A stretch of DNA of 42,851 nt from positions 1 through 42,851 of the forward strand of contig JAJEGI010000155.1 in the NCBI GenBank assembly GCA_022819945.1, read 5' to 3'. Positions 15,901 to 25,184 of the stretch are shown here, one piece after another. Position 1 is the first letter of the stretch. Each line of letters begins with the position of its first letter. The notes beneath the pieces are model-generated. The model did not search any database. It was not told where the DNA came from and was given only the letters and a program-made list of their open reading frames with translations. Origin of the DNA: Candidatus Poribacteria bacterium (GTDB taxonomy: Bacteria > Poribacteria > WGA-4E > WGA-3G). The translations under genes were made by a program, and so were the position numbers.

Positions 15901-16013
15901 AAGACTTACGCAATTTGCTGATGAGGACCTACGGCCCGCACGCCGCTGGCGAGGTTTATAGGGGAAACACCCCAGCAAAACACCTCGCCAGCAAAGGACG
16001 CTGCGTAAGTCCT
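15901..16013. mobile_element. MITE-like palindromic element
   Basis: The ends AAGACTTACGCA (15901-15912) and TGCGTAAGTCCT (16002-16013) are inverted repeats, 11 of 12 matching. An inner inverted pair, GCTGGCGAGGT (15945-15955) and ACCTCGCCAGC (15982-15992), encloses a small GGGG/CCCC hairpin. It encodes nothing. The end sequence AGGACTTACGCA recurs at 36963. No clear target duplication is visible. Confidence 0.5.
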
Positions 16014-16052
16014 GTTAATTATAACGTGAGTTTGATAAATAATTAAAAGTTT

Positions 16053-16081
16053 TTGTATAAAGAGAACCCCTTTAGTATAAT
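16053..16081 (+). promoter_or_regulatory. Possible promoter before a 25-codon ORF
   Basis: TTGTAT (16053-16058) and a full TATAAT (16076-16081) are separated by 17 bases. The -35 is weak, the -10 perfect. It points toward the small ORF at 16120. Confidence 0.4.
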
Positions 16082-16119
16082 GAGATTATCCATATTCTCT
16101 AACCAAAAGGAGTTATCTG

Positions 16120-16197
16120 ATGAATATCCTAACACTTTTCTGTAAAGTAAAAGTTCGCAAGATTACGGATCCGCTCCGGTTGGTTATCCGTTCCTGA
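16120..16197 (+). CDS. Short ORF or remnant gene start (25 residues)
   Basis: ATG at 16120 is preceded by AAAAGGAG at good spacing and by a promoter-like sequence. It encodes MNILTLFCKVKVRKITDP and a few more residues, then TGA. It is basic with a short hydrophobic start. It could be the surviving start of a decayed gene, a leader peptide or chance; the region between 15892 and 16239 holds no other gene besides the MITE-like element. No family is recognised. Confidence 0.3.
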   Translation: MNILTLFCKVKVRKITDPLRLVIRS

Positions 16198-16239
16198 TCT
16201 ACCCAACTTACGGTCACCAAACGTGATGAGCGGAAAATA

Positions 16240-16998
16240 CTACAGCGTGTTATAGAGCTCAGCGTGTCGTTGCAGCACCGCATCGGAATCCGGTGGGTTG
16301 ATCACCTCTATGGAGATAAACCCGTTATATCCGTCTTCCGCAAGGAGCGTGAGCGAATCTCTTTCTGTATCAGGTAGGGGGCCGTCGTCCCCGAAGTTGA
16401 CATGTGCGTGCCGGACTTTGCCACGCAGATGGACATACGCTACACTGACGGGTTCCCCGTGCCGGACATGGTGCGCTGCATGCCAATTCACATAAGTGTT
16501 TTGCGCCTCAGCGCGATGCAAGGTCTCCGCAACGTAACTGCCAATGAGGTTGCCGTGTGTCTCTAAACAGAGCGCAACGCCTGCATCACCAGCCAACCCA
16601 TCGCACTGGCGAATACCATCCGCTTCCCAATCCAAAGTTTGGGATACTTCAACGGGAGTTTCCGGTACTCTATCTCCAAAAATCCTGATATTCGCAGCAC
16701 CCATCGTCTCCGCGAGATCGATGTAACGCTTGAGGAGTTCGACCTGTTCGGCGCGTTTGTTGGCATCGGGATCAATGAATCGGACACCGGTTGCGATGCA
16801 GGAGAGATCAATCCCGCTATCAACGAATTGGGCGCGTGCATCTCGGAGTTGTTGCGGTGTTGAGTCCAATTCAACGCCGTGTCCGTGATCCCACTCAACG
16901 CGAAGTTCTAAGTGTTTATAGTCATACTGTTTTGCTTTGTCAATCAGTTCCGCCAGCGTTAGTGGCGGACAGACAGACGACATAAATCCAAATTGCAT
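16240..16998 (-). CDS. Sugar phosphate isomerase/epimerase family (xylose isomerase-like TIM barrel)
   Basis: A 252-residue protein of the AP-endonuclease-2/xylose isomerase-like TIM barrel fold. Metal-site elements fit: Glu in CLETHGN, His in VRHAHVNFGDDG and Glu near FISIEVINPP at the end. N-terminal KHLELRVEW matches the first conserved Glu strand of the family. GGAGG lies seven bases before the ATG. Substrates in this family range from inosose and hydroxypyruvate to tagatose; none can be assigned. It is a single gene on the minus strand, downstream of sbcC. Confidence 0.85.
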   Translation of the reverse strand: MQFGFMSSVCPPLTLAELIDKAKQYDYKHLELRVEWDHGHGVELDSTPQQLRDARAQFVDSGIDLSCIATGVRFIDPDANKRAEQVELLKRYIDLAETMGAANIRIFGDRVPETPVEVSQTLDWEADGIRQCDGLAGDAGVALCLETHGNLIGSYVAETLHRAEAQNTYVNWHAAHHVRHGEPVSVAYVHLRGKVRHAHVNFGDDGPLPDTERDSLTLLAEDGYNGFISIEVINPPDSDAVLQRHAELYNTL

Positions 16999-17060
16999 GT
17001 AAAGCCTCCAGTTTTATTAGTCTTTCTTCAACTTTGAATTTCGGGTGAAGTTAATCGTAG

Positions 17061-17079
17061 GGGCGAGGTTTCCTCGCCC
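17061..17079. terminator. Perfect short palindrome after sbcC
   Basis: GGGCGAGG (17061-17068) and CCTCGCCC (17072-17079) enclose a TTT loop. It lies between the end of sbcC and the start of the next minus-strand gene. There is no T-run, so it may be a repeat element (same type as those near 3372, 37108 and 39399) rather than a true terminator. Confidence 0.45.
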
Positions 17080-17124
17080 ACCGCAATCAGATACAATTAA
17101 GTTCAAACTTGATACAGCATTAGG

Positions 17125-20100
17125 TTAATCTGCGATTCTAACAGATGAACTTCCATTTCCTTTTTTACTAACTTCAATTTTCACGGGTAAACGTCTCGTT
17201 AATTCCTTGATGTGACTGATAAGGAAAATGTTTCGCCCCTGCATGCGGAGTCCTTCGAGTGCTGCAATAGCAATGTCAAGCGTCTCACTATCAAGCGTCC
17301 CGAACCCTTCGTCGAGGAACAGCGAGTTGAGTTGTGCGCGCCCGCTACTGAGTTCCGAAAGTGCGAGTGCTAAAGCGAGACTCGTTAGGAACGATTCGCC
17401 ACCGGAGAGCGTCTGAACGGGTCGTTCCTCATTCGCGTTCCAGCGATCAACAACAGTCAAGTCGCCGATGCTCTCAACTTTAAGTTCGTAGCGCTCTGAA
17501 GTAAGGTATCGCAGCTGCTCGTTTGCCAAATTCCCCATCTGTCTGAACATAATCTCCAGCGCGAAATCTCGTAATTCGTTTCTTGGGATTGTATCCTGTA
17601 ACCTTTTCCAACGCTCTAATTCCTGCTCTGCTTTACGCAATTCATTAGCAAGAACCTCACGTTTTTTAAGCGCACGTTTCAAGTCATCAATTTTTTGCTG
17701 TTGTCTACCGACCCCATCCCGAACCTTCTCGTGCTGTTCTTCGATTTCTTCAAGCTGCACCGTAATTCGCCCTAAAACTTCTGGATCAAAGGGATTTTCG
17801 CCAAACCGAGCCTTTAACACTTTGATGTCTGACTTAAGCTGATCCATTTCGTCCTTATGAGCCTTAATTCGGTCCGTTATTTCTTTCACTTGTGTCTCAT
17901 CTCGGAAAGCATTGTTGTGTGCTTCTGGTGAGTCAAATCCTACGTCCTCTAACTTATCAAAATAAGCGGTGCGTGCGGCTTTAAACTTTTCACTGCCCTC
18001 CTTATGCTGCTTCACACGAATTTCATGAGCGGTCTGCTTTTGGATTAATAGGTTCTCACTTTTCTGTAGTCGTTGTTGGACTTCACCGTGTTCGTTCTTT
18101 TTGGCCTTCAGCTCAGTTTCCAATTCACTGACAGCGGCGTTAATCTCGGTTTCCATTTCCAACCCACCAGTTTTTTTGCGAACGGCATCCAAAAACGCTT
18201 CACCTTCTCGCTGATACTCGTCTATTTCGGCTTGTAACTCCTTGTGAGACTTCCGTAAACTCTCAAGATTGCTCTGATCTGACTCAATTTTGGTGTTAAG
18301 TACCTGAAGTTGTGTTTTGGCTGTCTCCCGTTCACTTTCACGCGCCTCAACCGCTTTAATCTTATCTTCAAATTGATCAATAGCTTCCTTGGATGGAATA
18401 CTGTGGAATGTCTTGGGCAATGAATCCCATAAACTGGTTTCAATGCCTGCAACGGCAATTTTCAAATCCTCAACATTATTGCTGACATCCCGCAACTGTT
18501 GCTCAGTTTCGTTTAAGGACTCCTTTTCGTTAGCGATATTGTTTTCGGAATTTTCGAGTTGCTGCGATACCGTTTGGTAAGCATGCAAAGCCTGCGTATG
18601 TGCCTTCTCGGCATCTCCGATCGCAGCGACAGCAGTATTCGCTTCAGTAAACTGTTCGGATGCCCACTTTGATGAAACATCCGCGTCGGGATAGATATCT
18701 TGCCATTCTGCGAGAAGCTGTCCTATCTCACTTCGGAGTGCCTCTATTTCCGTATCACAATCTTGAATTTGCTTGGCATTGTTATGTCTATTCTGTTCAG
18801 TTTGAGCCTGCTTCTTCACTAAAGACTGCAATCGGTCTTGCGATGCTTGTGCTTGGGTTCTCGCAGCTGCTAATGCGGTTTCAGCATCTTGCAGCAAGTC
18901 CTCATTTTCGTCTTCCACGACATTAGCATACGGATGCTCTGTAGAACCACACACCCGACACGGTTCTCCAGTGTGAAGGTGCTGTCGAAGTTGATTGACC
19001 GAGTTTGCCCATTTCGCAGATTCTCGTTCTGCTTCGCAGCGTTGAACGACTTCAGTGGCTTCCTGATACACTTCAGTTTGGTTTGCTAAGTCGGTTTCGA
19101 CCTGTTCAAGTTCAGTATCCAGTGTTGCTGCAGTGTCGTTTAATGCGTTCAGTTGATTTTCAAAACCCGCTAAGTTATTTTGCGTTGTCTCATATTTCTG
19201 TGCGATAGGTTGTGCCTTAGCTGCCTGCTGCGTTCGGGCAACCCATTCCTCGCGGGTCCCCGTTACCAGCAGTTTGTTCAATTCAGCGGTGGCAGCCTCT
19301 AACGCTGTCTCTGCGTCTGTTTTTTCCGAAAGGAGTCCAGCGTGAGTGTCAGACAACTTTTTGATTTTTTGCTTCAATGTCGACACGTTCTTTTCGTGCT
19401 GCGATTTACTTGCTGATGCGGTCTCCAACTGATTTTCTTGTAAATCAAGTTGTGCCAGAAGACCAGTTGCGCGATTGAGACGCTGTTGCCTATCTGAAGG
19501 AAGTGGATTCTCATCTAAAAAGGTTTGTGCTGCCTGAATTTTTTCCTCCAACTCAGATTGTTCAGACTGCTTGTTGCCTAATTGGCTTGAGAATTTTTTA
19601 ATTTGTTCACCCAGGTCCTCCAAGTCTGGTACTTGTTTATTCGCGTCCGCAAATTTACCTTCTGCTTGTTTCACATCTAATTTCGCCTCCTCATAAATTT
19701 CCATTTTCTGATCGCGCTCAGCGGATGCGGTTTGATACACCTCCTCTTTTTCATCAAAATCGGCTTGGTCGGCTTTAACCCGCTCATCTGTCTCCGCTTT
19801 CTCGGCTATTGCTACACGGAGTGTTTTCTCTGCATTTTCGAGTGCTGATTTTGCATTATCAAACGCCTGCTTTTCGGGGAAAAGCCGCTGGGCACGATCT
19901 GCATTTTCCTGCTCCGCTTGAAGTGCGTCAATTTCTGGTTGTTGATCTAAGAGTTCTTCCTGCCGTTTTTCTGAAGATTGGAGTTTCTCAAAGTCCTCTT
20001 GACGATCCATTTCTCGCGTCTTCTCTGTCTGAATTTGCTGGTTTTGCGCAGTTAACTCGCTGACTTCCGTTTGTAATCTTGCAAGTTCCGCCTTGGCACC

Positions 20101-20724
20101 TTCCAATTGCTCAGGAGATACCTCTAGAATTTTATCTATTTCCACTTTTATCTTATCATAGATTTCTTGGACCTCCCGCACTTTGTCAAGTAATGCTTGT
20201 CTGAGTATATCGTAGATTTGGATACCTGCGGTTGCTTCCAAAATTGTGCGTCTCTCTTCGTTGCTTGCTTTCAAAAACGCTGCGAATTCGCCTTGCGCTA
20301 ACATCACTGATCGTCTGAAGGCATCGAAATCAAGCCCTAAAATAGATTCTATTTCTTGAGCGACTTTCGTAGTGATTAACTCGCCAGTATTATCAAACAA
20401 TTGCCCTCTGGGTGAACCATTCCGTTTAATAGACCAAATGGCATGGTAGCAAGTGTCATTCGCCTGAAAATATACTTCAGCGAAACCCTCCGCTTCGCCA
20501 TGACTGATGAGATGTCTCGGATGTTGATTCGTGGTTCCACTCAGACGCGGCGTTTTCCCATAAAGCGCGACGCAAATGGCATCTAACAACGTGGTCTTTC
20601 CTGAACCTGTTGGACCAGTGATCGCTACAAGTGAAGCATCACCCAACGGAGGCTTCTCAAAATCAATTTCAACTGGGTTCCGAAAACTATTTAGGTTTTT
20701 AAGTTTCAATTTACATATTTTCAT
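17125..20724 (-). CDS. sbcC: Exonuclease subunit SbcC (SMC/Rad50-like ATPase)
   Basis: A 1199-residue protein. SbcCD is the bacterial Mre11-Rad50 equivalent, cleaving hairpins and processing double-strand ends. Walker A GPTGSGKT lies at 37-44. Two long coiled-coil arms, rich in Glu, Gln and Lys, flank a zinc-hook CxxC at Cys589/Cys592 (PCRVCGSTEHP). The ABC signature LSGGES lies near 1106 and the Walker B LFLDEGFGTLD shortly after. Size and order are normal. Its ATG overlaps the sbcD stop (ATGA), so translation is coupled. The mid-length hook position fits symmetric arms. I see no frameshift. Confidence 0.95.
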   Translation of the reverse strand: MKICKLKLKNLNSFRNPVEIDFEKPPLGDASLVAITGPTGSGKTTLLDAICVALYGKTPRLSGTTNQHPRHLISHGEAEGFAEVYFQANDTCYHAIWSIKRNGSPRGQLFDNTGELITTKVAQEIESILGLDFDAFRRSVMLAQGEFAAFLKASNEERRTILEATAGIQIYDILRQALLDKVREVQEIYDKIKVEIDKILEVSPEQLEGAKAELARLQTEVSELTAQNQQIQTEKTREMDRQEDFEKLQSSEKRQEELLDQQPEIDALQAEQENADRAQRLFPEKQAFDNAKSALENAEKTLRVAIAEKAETDERVKADQADFDEKEEVYQTASAERDQKMEIYEEAKLDVKQAEGKFADANKQVPDLEDLGEQIKKFSSQLGNKQSEQSELEEKIQAAQTFLDENPLPSDRQQRLNRATGLLAQLDLQENQLETASASKSQHEKNVSTLKQKIKKLSDTHAGLLSEKTDAETALEAATAELNKLLVTGTREEWVARTQQAAKAQPIAQKYETTQNNLAGFENQLNALNDTAATLDTELEQVETDLANQTEVYQEATEVVQRCEAERESAKWANSVNQLRQHLHTGEPCRVCGSTEHPYANVVEDENEDLLQDAETALAAARTQAQASQDRLQSLVKKQAQTEQNRHNNAKQIQDCDTEIEALRSEIGQLLAEWQDIYPDADVSSKWASEQFTEANTAVAAIGDAEKAHTQALHAYQTVSQQLENSENNIANEKESLNETEQQLRDVSNNVEDLKIAVAGIETSLWDSLPKTFHSIPSKEAIDQFEDKIKAVEARESERETAKTQLQVLNTKIESDQSNLESLRKSHKELQAEIDEYQREGEAFLDAVRKKTGGLEMETEINAAVSELETELKAKKNEHGEVQQRLQKSENLLIQKQTAHEIRVKQHKEGSEKFKAARTAYFDKLEDVGFDSPEAHNNAFRDETQVKEITDRIKAHKDEMDQLKSDIKVLKARFGENPFDPEVLGRITVQLEEIEEQHEKVRDGVGRQQQKIDDLKRALKKREVLANELRKAEQELERWKRLQDTIPRNELRDFALEIMFRQMGNLANEQLRYLTSERYELKVESIGDLTVVDRWNANEERPVQTLSGGESFLTSLALALALSELSSGRAQLNSLFLDEGFGTLDSETLDIAIAALEGLRMQGRNIFLISHIKELTRRLPVKIEVSKKGNGSSSVRIAD

Positions 20725-21893
20725 TGGGGTTCCTCGGCAAGTTGGACCAATTCACTGAATGTTTGCGCCAAGGTTTCATCAGGAGGTTGATCGTTAAATT
20801 TTGCCTTGTGAAATAACTCAAAGACTTTTTTTGGATGGGCAATAGCTCCGGGATCTCCGCTGGGGGTTCTCTCTGTCTCTGGCAGTTCAAGTTCAACGCT
20901 CACCACATCACCACCGCGGTCGCTGAATGCTTGCCGAATTTCATCGCTGATACCGACTCTTGGGGCATCTAATTTCAGTTTGACTTGGATGTACTTCTCA
21001 CTCCACTCCCCTGTCATGGCATCCGATAAGACCGAAGTTTCATTACCCTCGACAGTGCACAATTCTTTGAAGATCGGAACCTCGATCTCCTCATCATGTA
21101 TCAGGGTTCCATCATCAGATAACTCCAATAGATACACCTTTTTGCGATAACCTGTCTCGTTGAACCTTAGTGGGATCGGCGATCCTGAATATCGAATTGG
21201 ATAATCGGTGCCGTTGATTGTCTGCGGTCTGTGGAGGTGTCCCAAGGCGACATAACTCACATTCTCAGGGAAATCGCTGGCGTTAACAGCAGTTGCGCCA
21301 CCGATCTGGACATTTCGTTCAGACGTGCCTATTGTGCCACCCTGAACGAAGAGATGCCCCATCAAAATTTTGGGAAGTTCCGCAGGCATAGCGGAAACAC
21401 AATCGGCATAGAATGCCTTAAGCCATTCTCGGTATCGCTCGTTCCTATCCACCTCTGTCTCATACGAAAGGTGTCGGAGATCGCCTTCGGAGAGGTATGG
21501 CACAGCAGCGACGGCGACCCGTGGATTGTCACGGGGGAAGGTGAAGACACATTTGGCGGGATCATCTGCAAGTCCGACGACGTAAATTCTGCCCATCTCA
21601 AGAAATTCGCGTGGTGCTTCCAAGTGGCGCGCGGAGTCGTGGTTGCCAGCAGTAATGACTGTGTATGCGTCGGTCTCATCAAAAAGTTGATAGAGGAATC
21701 GGTAATAGAGGTTTGTCGAATCCGAGGAGGGGAGTGCCGTATCAAAGATGTCGCCTGAAACGAGGAGGAGTTCAACCTGATGTTCTTGGATTGTTTGGAG
21801 CAGCCAATCCAGAAATTTTTCATGTTCATCGGTGCGTTGACGTTCGTGGAGCCGTTGACCGATATGCCAATCAGCGGTGTGCAGTATTCTCAT
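20721..21893 (-). CDS. sbcD: Exonuclease subunit SbcD (Mre11-like nuclease)
   Basis: A 390-residue calcineurin-like phosphoesterase, the nuclease partner of SbcC. Metal-binding motifs are intact: TADWHIG (Asp8, His10), SGDIFD (Asp48), GNHD (Asn84, His85), GHLFVQG and LGHLHRPQ. A C-terminal capping domain follows from about residue 270. First gene of sbcDC, with a promoter at 21948-21977. The gene is divergent from the PhyH gene. Confidence 0.95.
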   Translation of the reverse strand: MRILHTADWHIGQRLHERQRTDEHEKFLDWLLQTIQEHQVELLLVSGDIFDTALPSSDSTNLYYRFLYQLFDETDAYTVITAGNHDSARHLEAPREFLEMGRIYVVGLADDPAKCVFTFPRDNPRVAVAAVPYLSEGDLRHLSYETEVDRNERYREWLKAFYADCVSAMPAELPKILMGHLFVQGGTIGTSERNVQIGGATAVNASDFPENVSYVALGHLHRPQTINGTDYPIRYSGSPIPLRFNETGYRKKVYLLELSDDGTLIHDEEIEVPIFKELCTVEGNETSVLSDAMTGEWSEKYIQVKLKLDAPRVGISDEIRQAFSDRGGDVVSVELELPETERTPSGDPGAIAHPKKVFELFHKAKFNDQPPDETLAQTFSELVQLAEEPQ

Positions 21894-21947
21894 ATTTTCG
21901 TGCGATTGCCATCCTTTGAAAATTGCTGTGAAGATCTAATACATACT

Positions 21948-21977
21948 ATCATAGCAGATACGAAAATCTCTTTTCAA
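21948..21977 (-). promoter_or_regulatory. Promoter for sbcDC
   Basis: On the minus strand, TTGAAA (21977-21972) and TATGAT (21953-21948) are separated by 18 bases, pointing toward sbcD whose ATG is at 21893. Confidence 0.5.
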
Positions 21978-22082
21978 GCAAATTAATTCGTTGCCAAAAA
22001 TAAACGAGCATGATAGACTAAAATCTACTATAGAACCGATAATTTAGCGATTGAAACGCCGTGGACAATAAGGAGTTAGCCC

Positions 22083-23285
22083 ATGCAAGACAACACACGA
22101 ATCCTAAGTCCAGAGTTGGAAGCAATGCAAGTCTATGGGGAAACACAAGTCGGGTGGGATGAGAATACACCACCGAACGAAACCGTCGATGCAGATGGAA
22201 ACTACTCCCCCGGTCATAGAGGCTTCGGTATAGCGGACCCGAACTCACCGAAACGTCGGGTCTACGACGACCCAGAAGTCGAGGCACTCCGCGAAAAACT
22301 ACGCGAATATAACGGCATCCGTGGACTCGAAATCTGTGATCCGCATGAAGTCAAGAGAATCGCTCGAATCTTCTATCGAGACGGGTTCGTTGTGGTGCGC
22401 GACCTACTCACCGCCGAACAACTGACGCGTTGGAGAAAAGGATGTGCTGAAGCACTTCGTGATATTCTTTCAGTCCCTGACGAAGGCAACAGAAAATACG
22501 TAACCGAAACCAGTAGGCTGCCACACCGCTATAGTTACGGTACATCCTCGGCTTCAAGGCAGATGCTGCACCATCCGGCTTGGGCAAGTATGATTGACCT
22601 ACCGACAACAACTCCGATTATCAGGGAAATTTTTGGGGGTTCAGATTATCGGGTATGGGGTTCAGGTGGCGATCTCTGTCTCCCCGGCGCGATTGAGTAT
22701 CAACATCTGCATGCCGACCTTAGAGATCCACAACACCTCACCGAGGCACGCATTGCGCAAGCAGAACGGCTCGGTGCTCAACTCCATAGAGACGACAACG
22801 GTAATCTTGATATCCCCTCCCAAAAACTGATTATGGAGATGACACCACCGATGGTTACCATTAATTTCATCATGTGCGATCTCACTTGGGAAAACGGTCC
22901 GATCCGACAGATTCCGGGTACACATACGCTACAACAGAACCCGCCGTCTTCTGGGGAAGAACCCGATTGGATGAAACATTCAACGCTCGTCGGTGCGACT
23001 GCCGGTTCCGGCGTATTCCGAGATAACCGGGCATGGCATGGTGCAACGCCGAATGTGTCAAAAGAAATTCGGGCACTGCCAAACGTTGAGTATGCGGCGC
23101 CGTGGCGTACACAGCACGCGTTCAGTCGGATCATGCCCCACGAAATTTGGGAAACTTTGACACCATTCGGTCAGCAATTATGTGACTGGATCAAGGCGGA
23201 ACCGGGTGTCTGGCCAGCAGGTGCAGGTATTATGCACCCACTCGCGAACAAGCGCGTAGAAGCCGCACAGAAAGCAAACGGTTAG
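22083..23285 (+). CDS. Phytanoyl-CoA dioxygenase (PhyH) family protein
   Basis: A 400-residue Fe(II)/2-oxoglutarate oxygenase of the PhyH family, which hydroxylates small molecules. The iron triad is visible as His210-x-Asp212 (QHLHADLRD) and the distal His319 (RDNRAWHGATPN), with Arg330 nearby as a likely 2-oxoglutarate anchor. The strand ENGPIRQIPGTH carries the usual G-P-x-x-x-x-P-G-(T/S)-H turn. AAGGAG precedes the ATG. It is 16 bases before a Gfo/Idh/MocA gene, so the two are likely one unit; oxygenation and dehydrogenation of a common substrate is inferred. PhyH families are often expanded in Poribacteria; the substrate is unknown. Confidence 0.92.
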   Translation: MQDNTRILSPELEAMQVYGETQVGWDENTPPNETVDADGNYSPGHRGFGIADPNSPKRRVYDDPEVEALREKLREYNGIRGLEICDPHEVKRIARIFYRDGFVVVRDLLTAEQLTRWRKGCAEALRDILSVPDEGNRKYVTETSRLPHRYSYGTSSASRQMLHHPAWASMIDLPTTTPIIREIFGGSDYRVWGSGGDLCLPGAIEYQHLHADLRDPQHLTEARIAQAERLGAQLHRDDNGNLDIPSQKLIMEMTPPMVTINFIMCDLTWENGPIRQIPGTHTLQQNPPSSGEEPDWMKHSTLVGATAGSGVFRDNRAWHGATPNVSKEIRALPNVEYAAPWRTQHAFSRIMPHEIWETLTPFGQQLCDWIKAEPGVWPAGAGIMHPLANKRVEAAQKANG

Positions 23286-23301
23286 CAAAAGGAGATAACA
23301 G

Positions 23302-24342
23302 ATGTTAAATTGGGGCGTTATGGGCGCAGGCGGTATCGCTTATGTCTTCTGTAACGGCATGCGTTTTACAGACACAGGACAGATTCTTGCCATCGCGAGT
23401 CGTACCGAATCACGCATTGATAAACTTGCCAACGATTTCAGCATCCCTCGCCGATACAACGATTATGCCGACCTGTTGACGGATGATGATATTGATGCCG
23501 TCTACATTGCGACGATTCACCCGCTGCATGCGGAGTGGGCGATAAAATGCGCCGAAGCGGGGAAACACCTGCTGGTTGAAAAACCGATCAGTATGAATCA
23601 CACCGAAGCCGCTGCGATGGTGAACGCTGCACGCGAAAACGATGTCTTCCTCATGGAAGCCTTTATGTATCGGTGCCACCCGCAGATCGCTAAAATGGTT
23701 GAACTGATACAAGACGGTGCCATCGGGGATATTCAAGTTATCCGTGCAACGTTCGGTTACCGCTCAGGTTTCAACCCACAGAGCCGTCTCTACAATCGTG
23801 AAATGGGGGGTGGTGGTATCCTTGACATCGGGTGTTATACCGCTTCAATGTCTCGAAAAGTTGCAGGTGCGGCGGCGAATAAACTCTTTCTGAATCCGAT
23901 CTCCGTAAAAGGGAATGGAAAAATCGGGCCGACAGGTGTGGACCACATCGCAGCAGCGACCCTGAAATTTGAGAACGATATTATCGCCGAGATCATTTGT
24001 GCCGTTGAATGTAATTATGGAAGTAACGTTATTATTTACGGTACAGAAGGCACACTAACAATTCCGAACCCGTGGTTGCCGTCATCGCCCTGCCGTGGTG
24101 CAAGAACACCGTTGCCACCGGATACGACCTTCCCCGCAACGCAGCTGATCGTTCAATCGTCCCAAAGTCGGGAAACAACTGAAATAACAGTCCCTGCCGA
24201 CAGAGATCTATTTACTTACGAAGCAGATACAGTAGCAACACATATCGTTGATAGACAGGCACCAGCGATGTCTTGGGGAGACACGCTTGGCAATATGCAG
24301 CTGCTCGACGCTTGGCGCGAAGAGGTGGGTGTTGTACAGTGA
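23302..24342 (+). CDS. Gfo/Idh/MocA family oxidoreductase
   Basis: A 346-residue NAD(P)-dependent oxidoreductase with glycine loop GAGGIA (8-13), catalytic E-K-P (93-95), and the GGGILDIGCYTAS segment near 171-181, where Asp175 and the Tyr179 region form the active site. The second half is the typical alpha/beta substrate domain, as in trans-1,2-dihydrobenzenediol or glucose-fructose oxidoreductase-like members. GGAGA lies before the ATG. It is co-directional with PhyH, 16 bases after it. Its sequence differs clearly from the other Gfo member at 7516, so they are unlikely to be recent duplicates. Confidence 0.93.
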   Translation: MLNWGVMGAGGIAYVFCNGMRFTDTGQILAIASRTESRIDKLANDFSIPRRYNDYADLLTDDDIDAVYIATIHPLHAEWAIKCAEAGKHLLVEKPISMNHTEAAAMVNAARENDVFLMEAFMYRCHPQIAKMVELIQDGAIGDIQVIRATFGYRSGFNPQSRLYNREMGGGGILDIGCYTASMSRKVAGAAANKLFLNPISVKGNGKIGPTGVDHIAAATLKFENDIIAEIICAVECNYGSNVIIYGTEGTLTIPNPWLPSSPCRGARTPLPPDTTFPATQLIVQSSQSRETTEITVPADRDLFTYEADTVATHIVDRQAPAMSWGDTLGNMQLLDAWREEVGVVQ

Positions 24343-24343
24343 A

Positions 24344-24379
24344 GTGCCATCGCTTATTCAGACCAAAAAATCAGCAAAG
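24344..24379 (+). repeat. Copy 1 of an approximate 36-base direct repeat
   Basis: This begins two bases after the Gfo gene stop and shares GTGCCA, TTATTCAGACC and AAAA-x-TAGCA/TCAGCA with 25426-25461. The two copies flank the discoidin-like gene in the same orientation. Confidence 0.35.
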
Positions 24380-24422
24380 TTAAGACAAGTTTTGTCGTTG
24401 AAATCCGAGCGGATATGAAAAA

Positions 24423-24462
24423 CGGAAACCCAAACCGAGTTATAACTCGATTCAGGTTTCCG
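24423..24462. terminator. Symmetrical two-stage hairpin between convergent genes
   Basis: Outer arms CGGAAACC (24423-24430) and GGTTTCCG (24455-24462) are perfect. The inner CGAGTTATAACTCG (24436-24449) is a perfect palindrome. It lies between the Gfo gene and the convergent discoidin-like gene and probably ends both transcripts. Confidence 0.65.
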
Positions 24463-24488
24463 ATTTAGAAAATGTCCGGTATTTGCGC

Positions 24489-25184
24489 TTATCGGGCGTT
24501 TTTGATGCGTCCCCATGTGGTGGCGAGCTTGGTTTTAGGGTCTACGGGAAAACTATCATCGCCGAAGTACTCAATTTCGCCGATTTGAAAGTACGCCCCA
24601 GCAGGGTTCGATGCGGTGTCAAAAGTAACATGCCGAAAAAACCGATACCCGGTTTTTTGGACATCGTAATCTTCGCCTGCCTCAAAAAGGACGACTTGCA
24701 GGCGTTGATCCCAAAAACTCTTCCCGTCGTGCGCAAAGATGGTCTCAAAATCCTCGCCGTCGTTCGATCCCTGAACTTCCCACACTGTCGGGTCCCTCGC
24801 AGGCACATCGTTCGCTGAAGATACGGTGAAATGGGTCAATGCGTACTGCTCTTCAAACTCAGCCGTTACGTATAGCCCTTCCTTCGGAATGCCGCCTCCC
24901 TTTCCGCAGCACCATTTGTCATTGATGGGACCCAGGCGGTTATCGAAGACATTAAACGAAAATTCGCCGCCCCCGAACCCGGGTTCCTCGTTAGATGAGA
25001 ATTTGGCATCGTAACCCTTATCTTCGTCAGGTTCACCATCGTCTTCTGGGTCGGTTAGATCTCCGCCTATCAGTGACTCCGTGCCTGTTCCCAAGACTTC
25101 CTCCGCCTGTGCCATGTTGCTTGTGCTGATAACACAATAGGCTATCATCAACACAAATCCTGCTAATACTGACATAATTTTCAT
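24489..25184 (-). CDS. Secreted protein with discoidin (F5/8 type C)-like domain
   Basis: I place the start at ATG 25184 (MKIMSVLAGFVLM), ten bases after AGGAG; an in-frame TTG three codons earlier would overlap that site. The 231-residue product has a signal peptide ending near NMAQA. After an acidic linker (DPEDDGEPDEDKG), a beta-rich region resembles discoidin-type carbohydrate-binding domains: DNRLGPINDKWCCG, then YALTHFTVSSANDVPARDPTVWEVQGSNDGEDFETI and a C-terminal strand with FFRHVTFD. It likely binds a glycan or is anchored to the outside. It is a lone gene between two approximate direct repeats and is the only exported domain of this type here. Confidence 0.75.
   Translation of the reverse strand: MKIMSVLAGFVLMIAYCVISTSNMAQAEEVLGTGTESLIGGDLTDPEDDGEPDEDKGYDAKFSSNEEPGFGGGEFSFNVFDNRLGPINDKWCCGKGGGIPKEGLYVTAEFEEQYALTHFTVSSANDVPARDPTVWEVQGSNDGEDFETIFAHDGKSFWDQRLQVVLFEAGEDYDVQKTGYRFFRHVTFDTASNPAGAYFQIGEIEYFGDDSFPVDPKTKLATTWGRIKNAR

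Noticed and set aside
21231..21758. 175-codon plus-strand ORF inside sbcD
   Set aside because: Antisense to a gene with intact SbcD motifs; no supporting signal.
7516..24342. Recent duplication of the two Gfo/Idh/MocA genes
   Set aside because: The two proteins differ in their glycine loop and around the active site, so only family-level similarity is seen.
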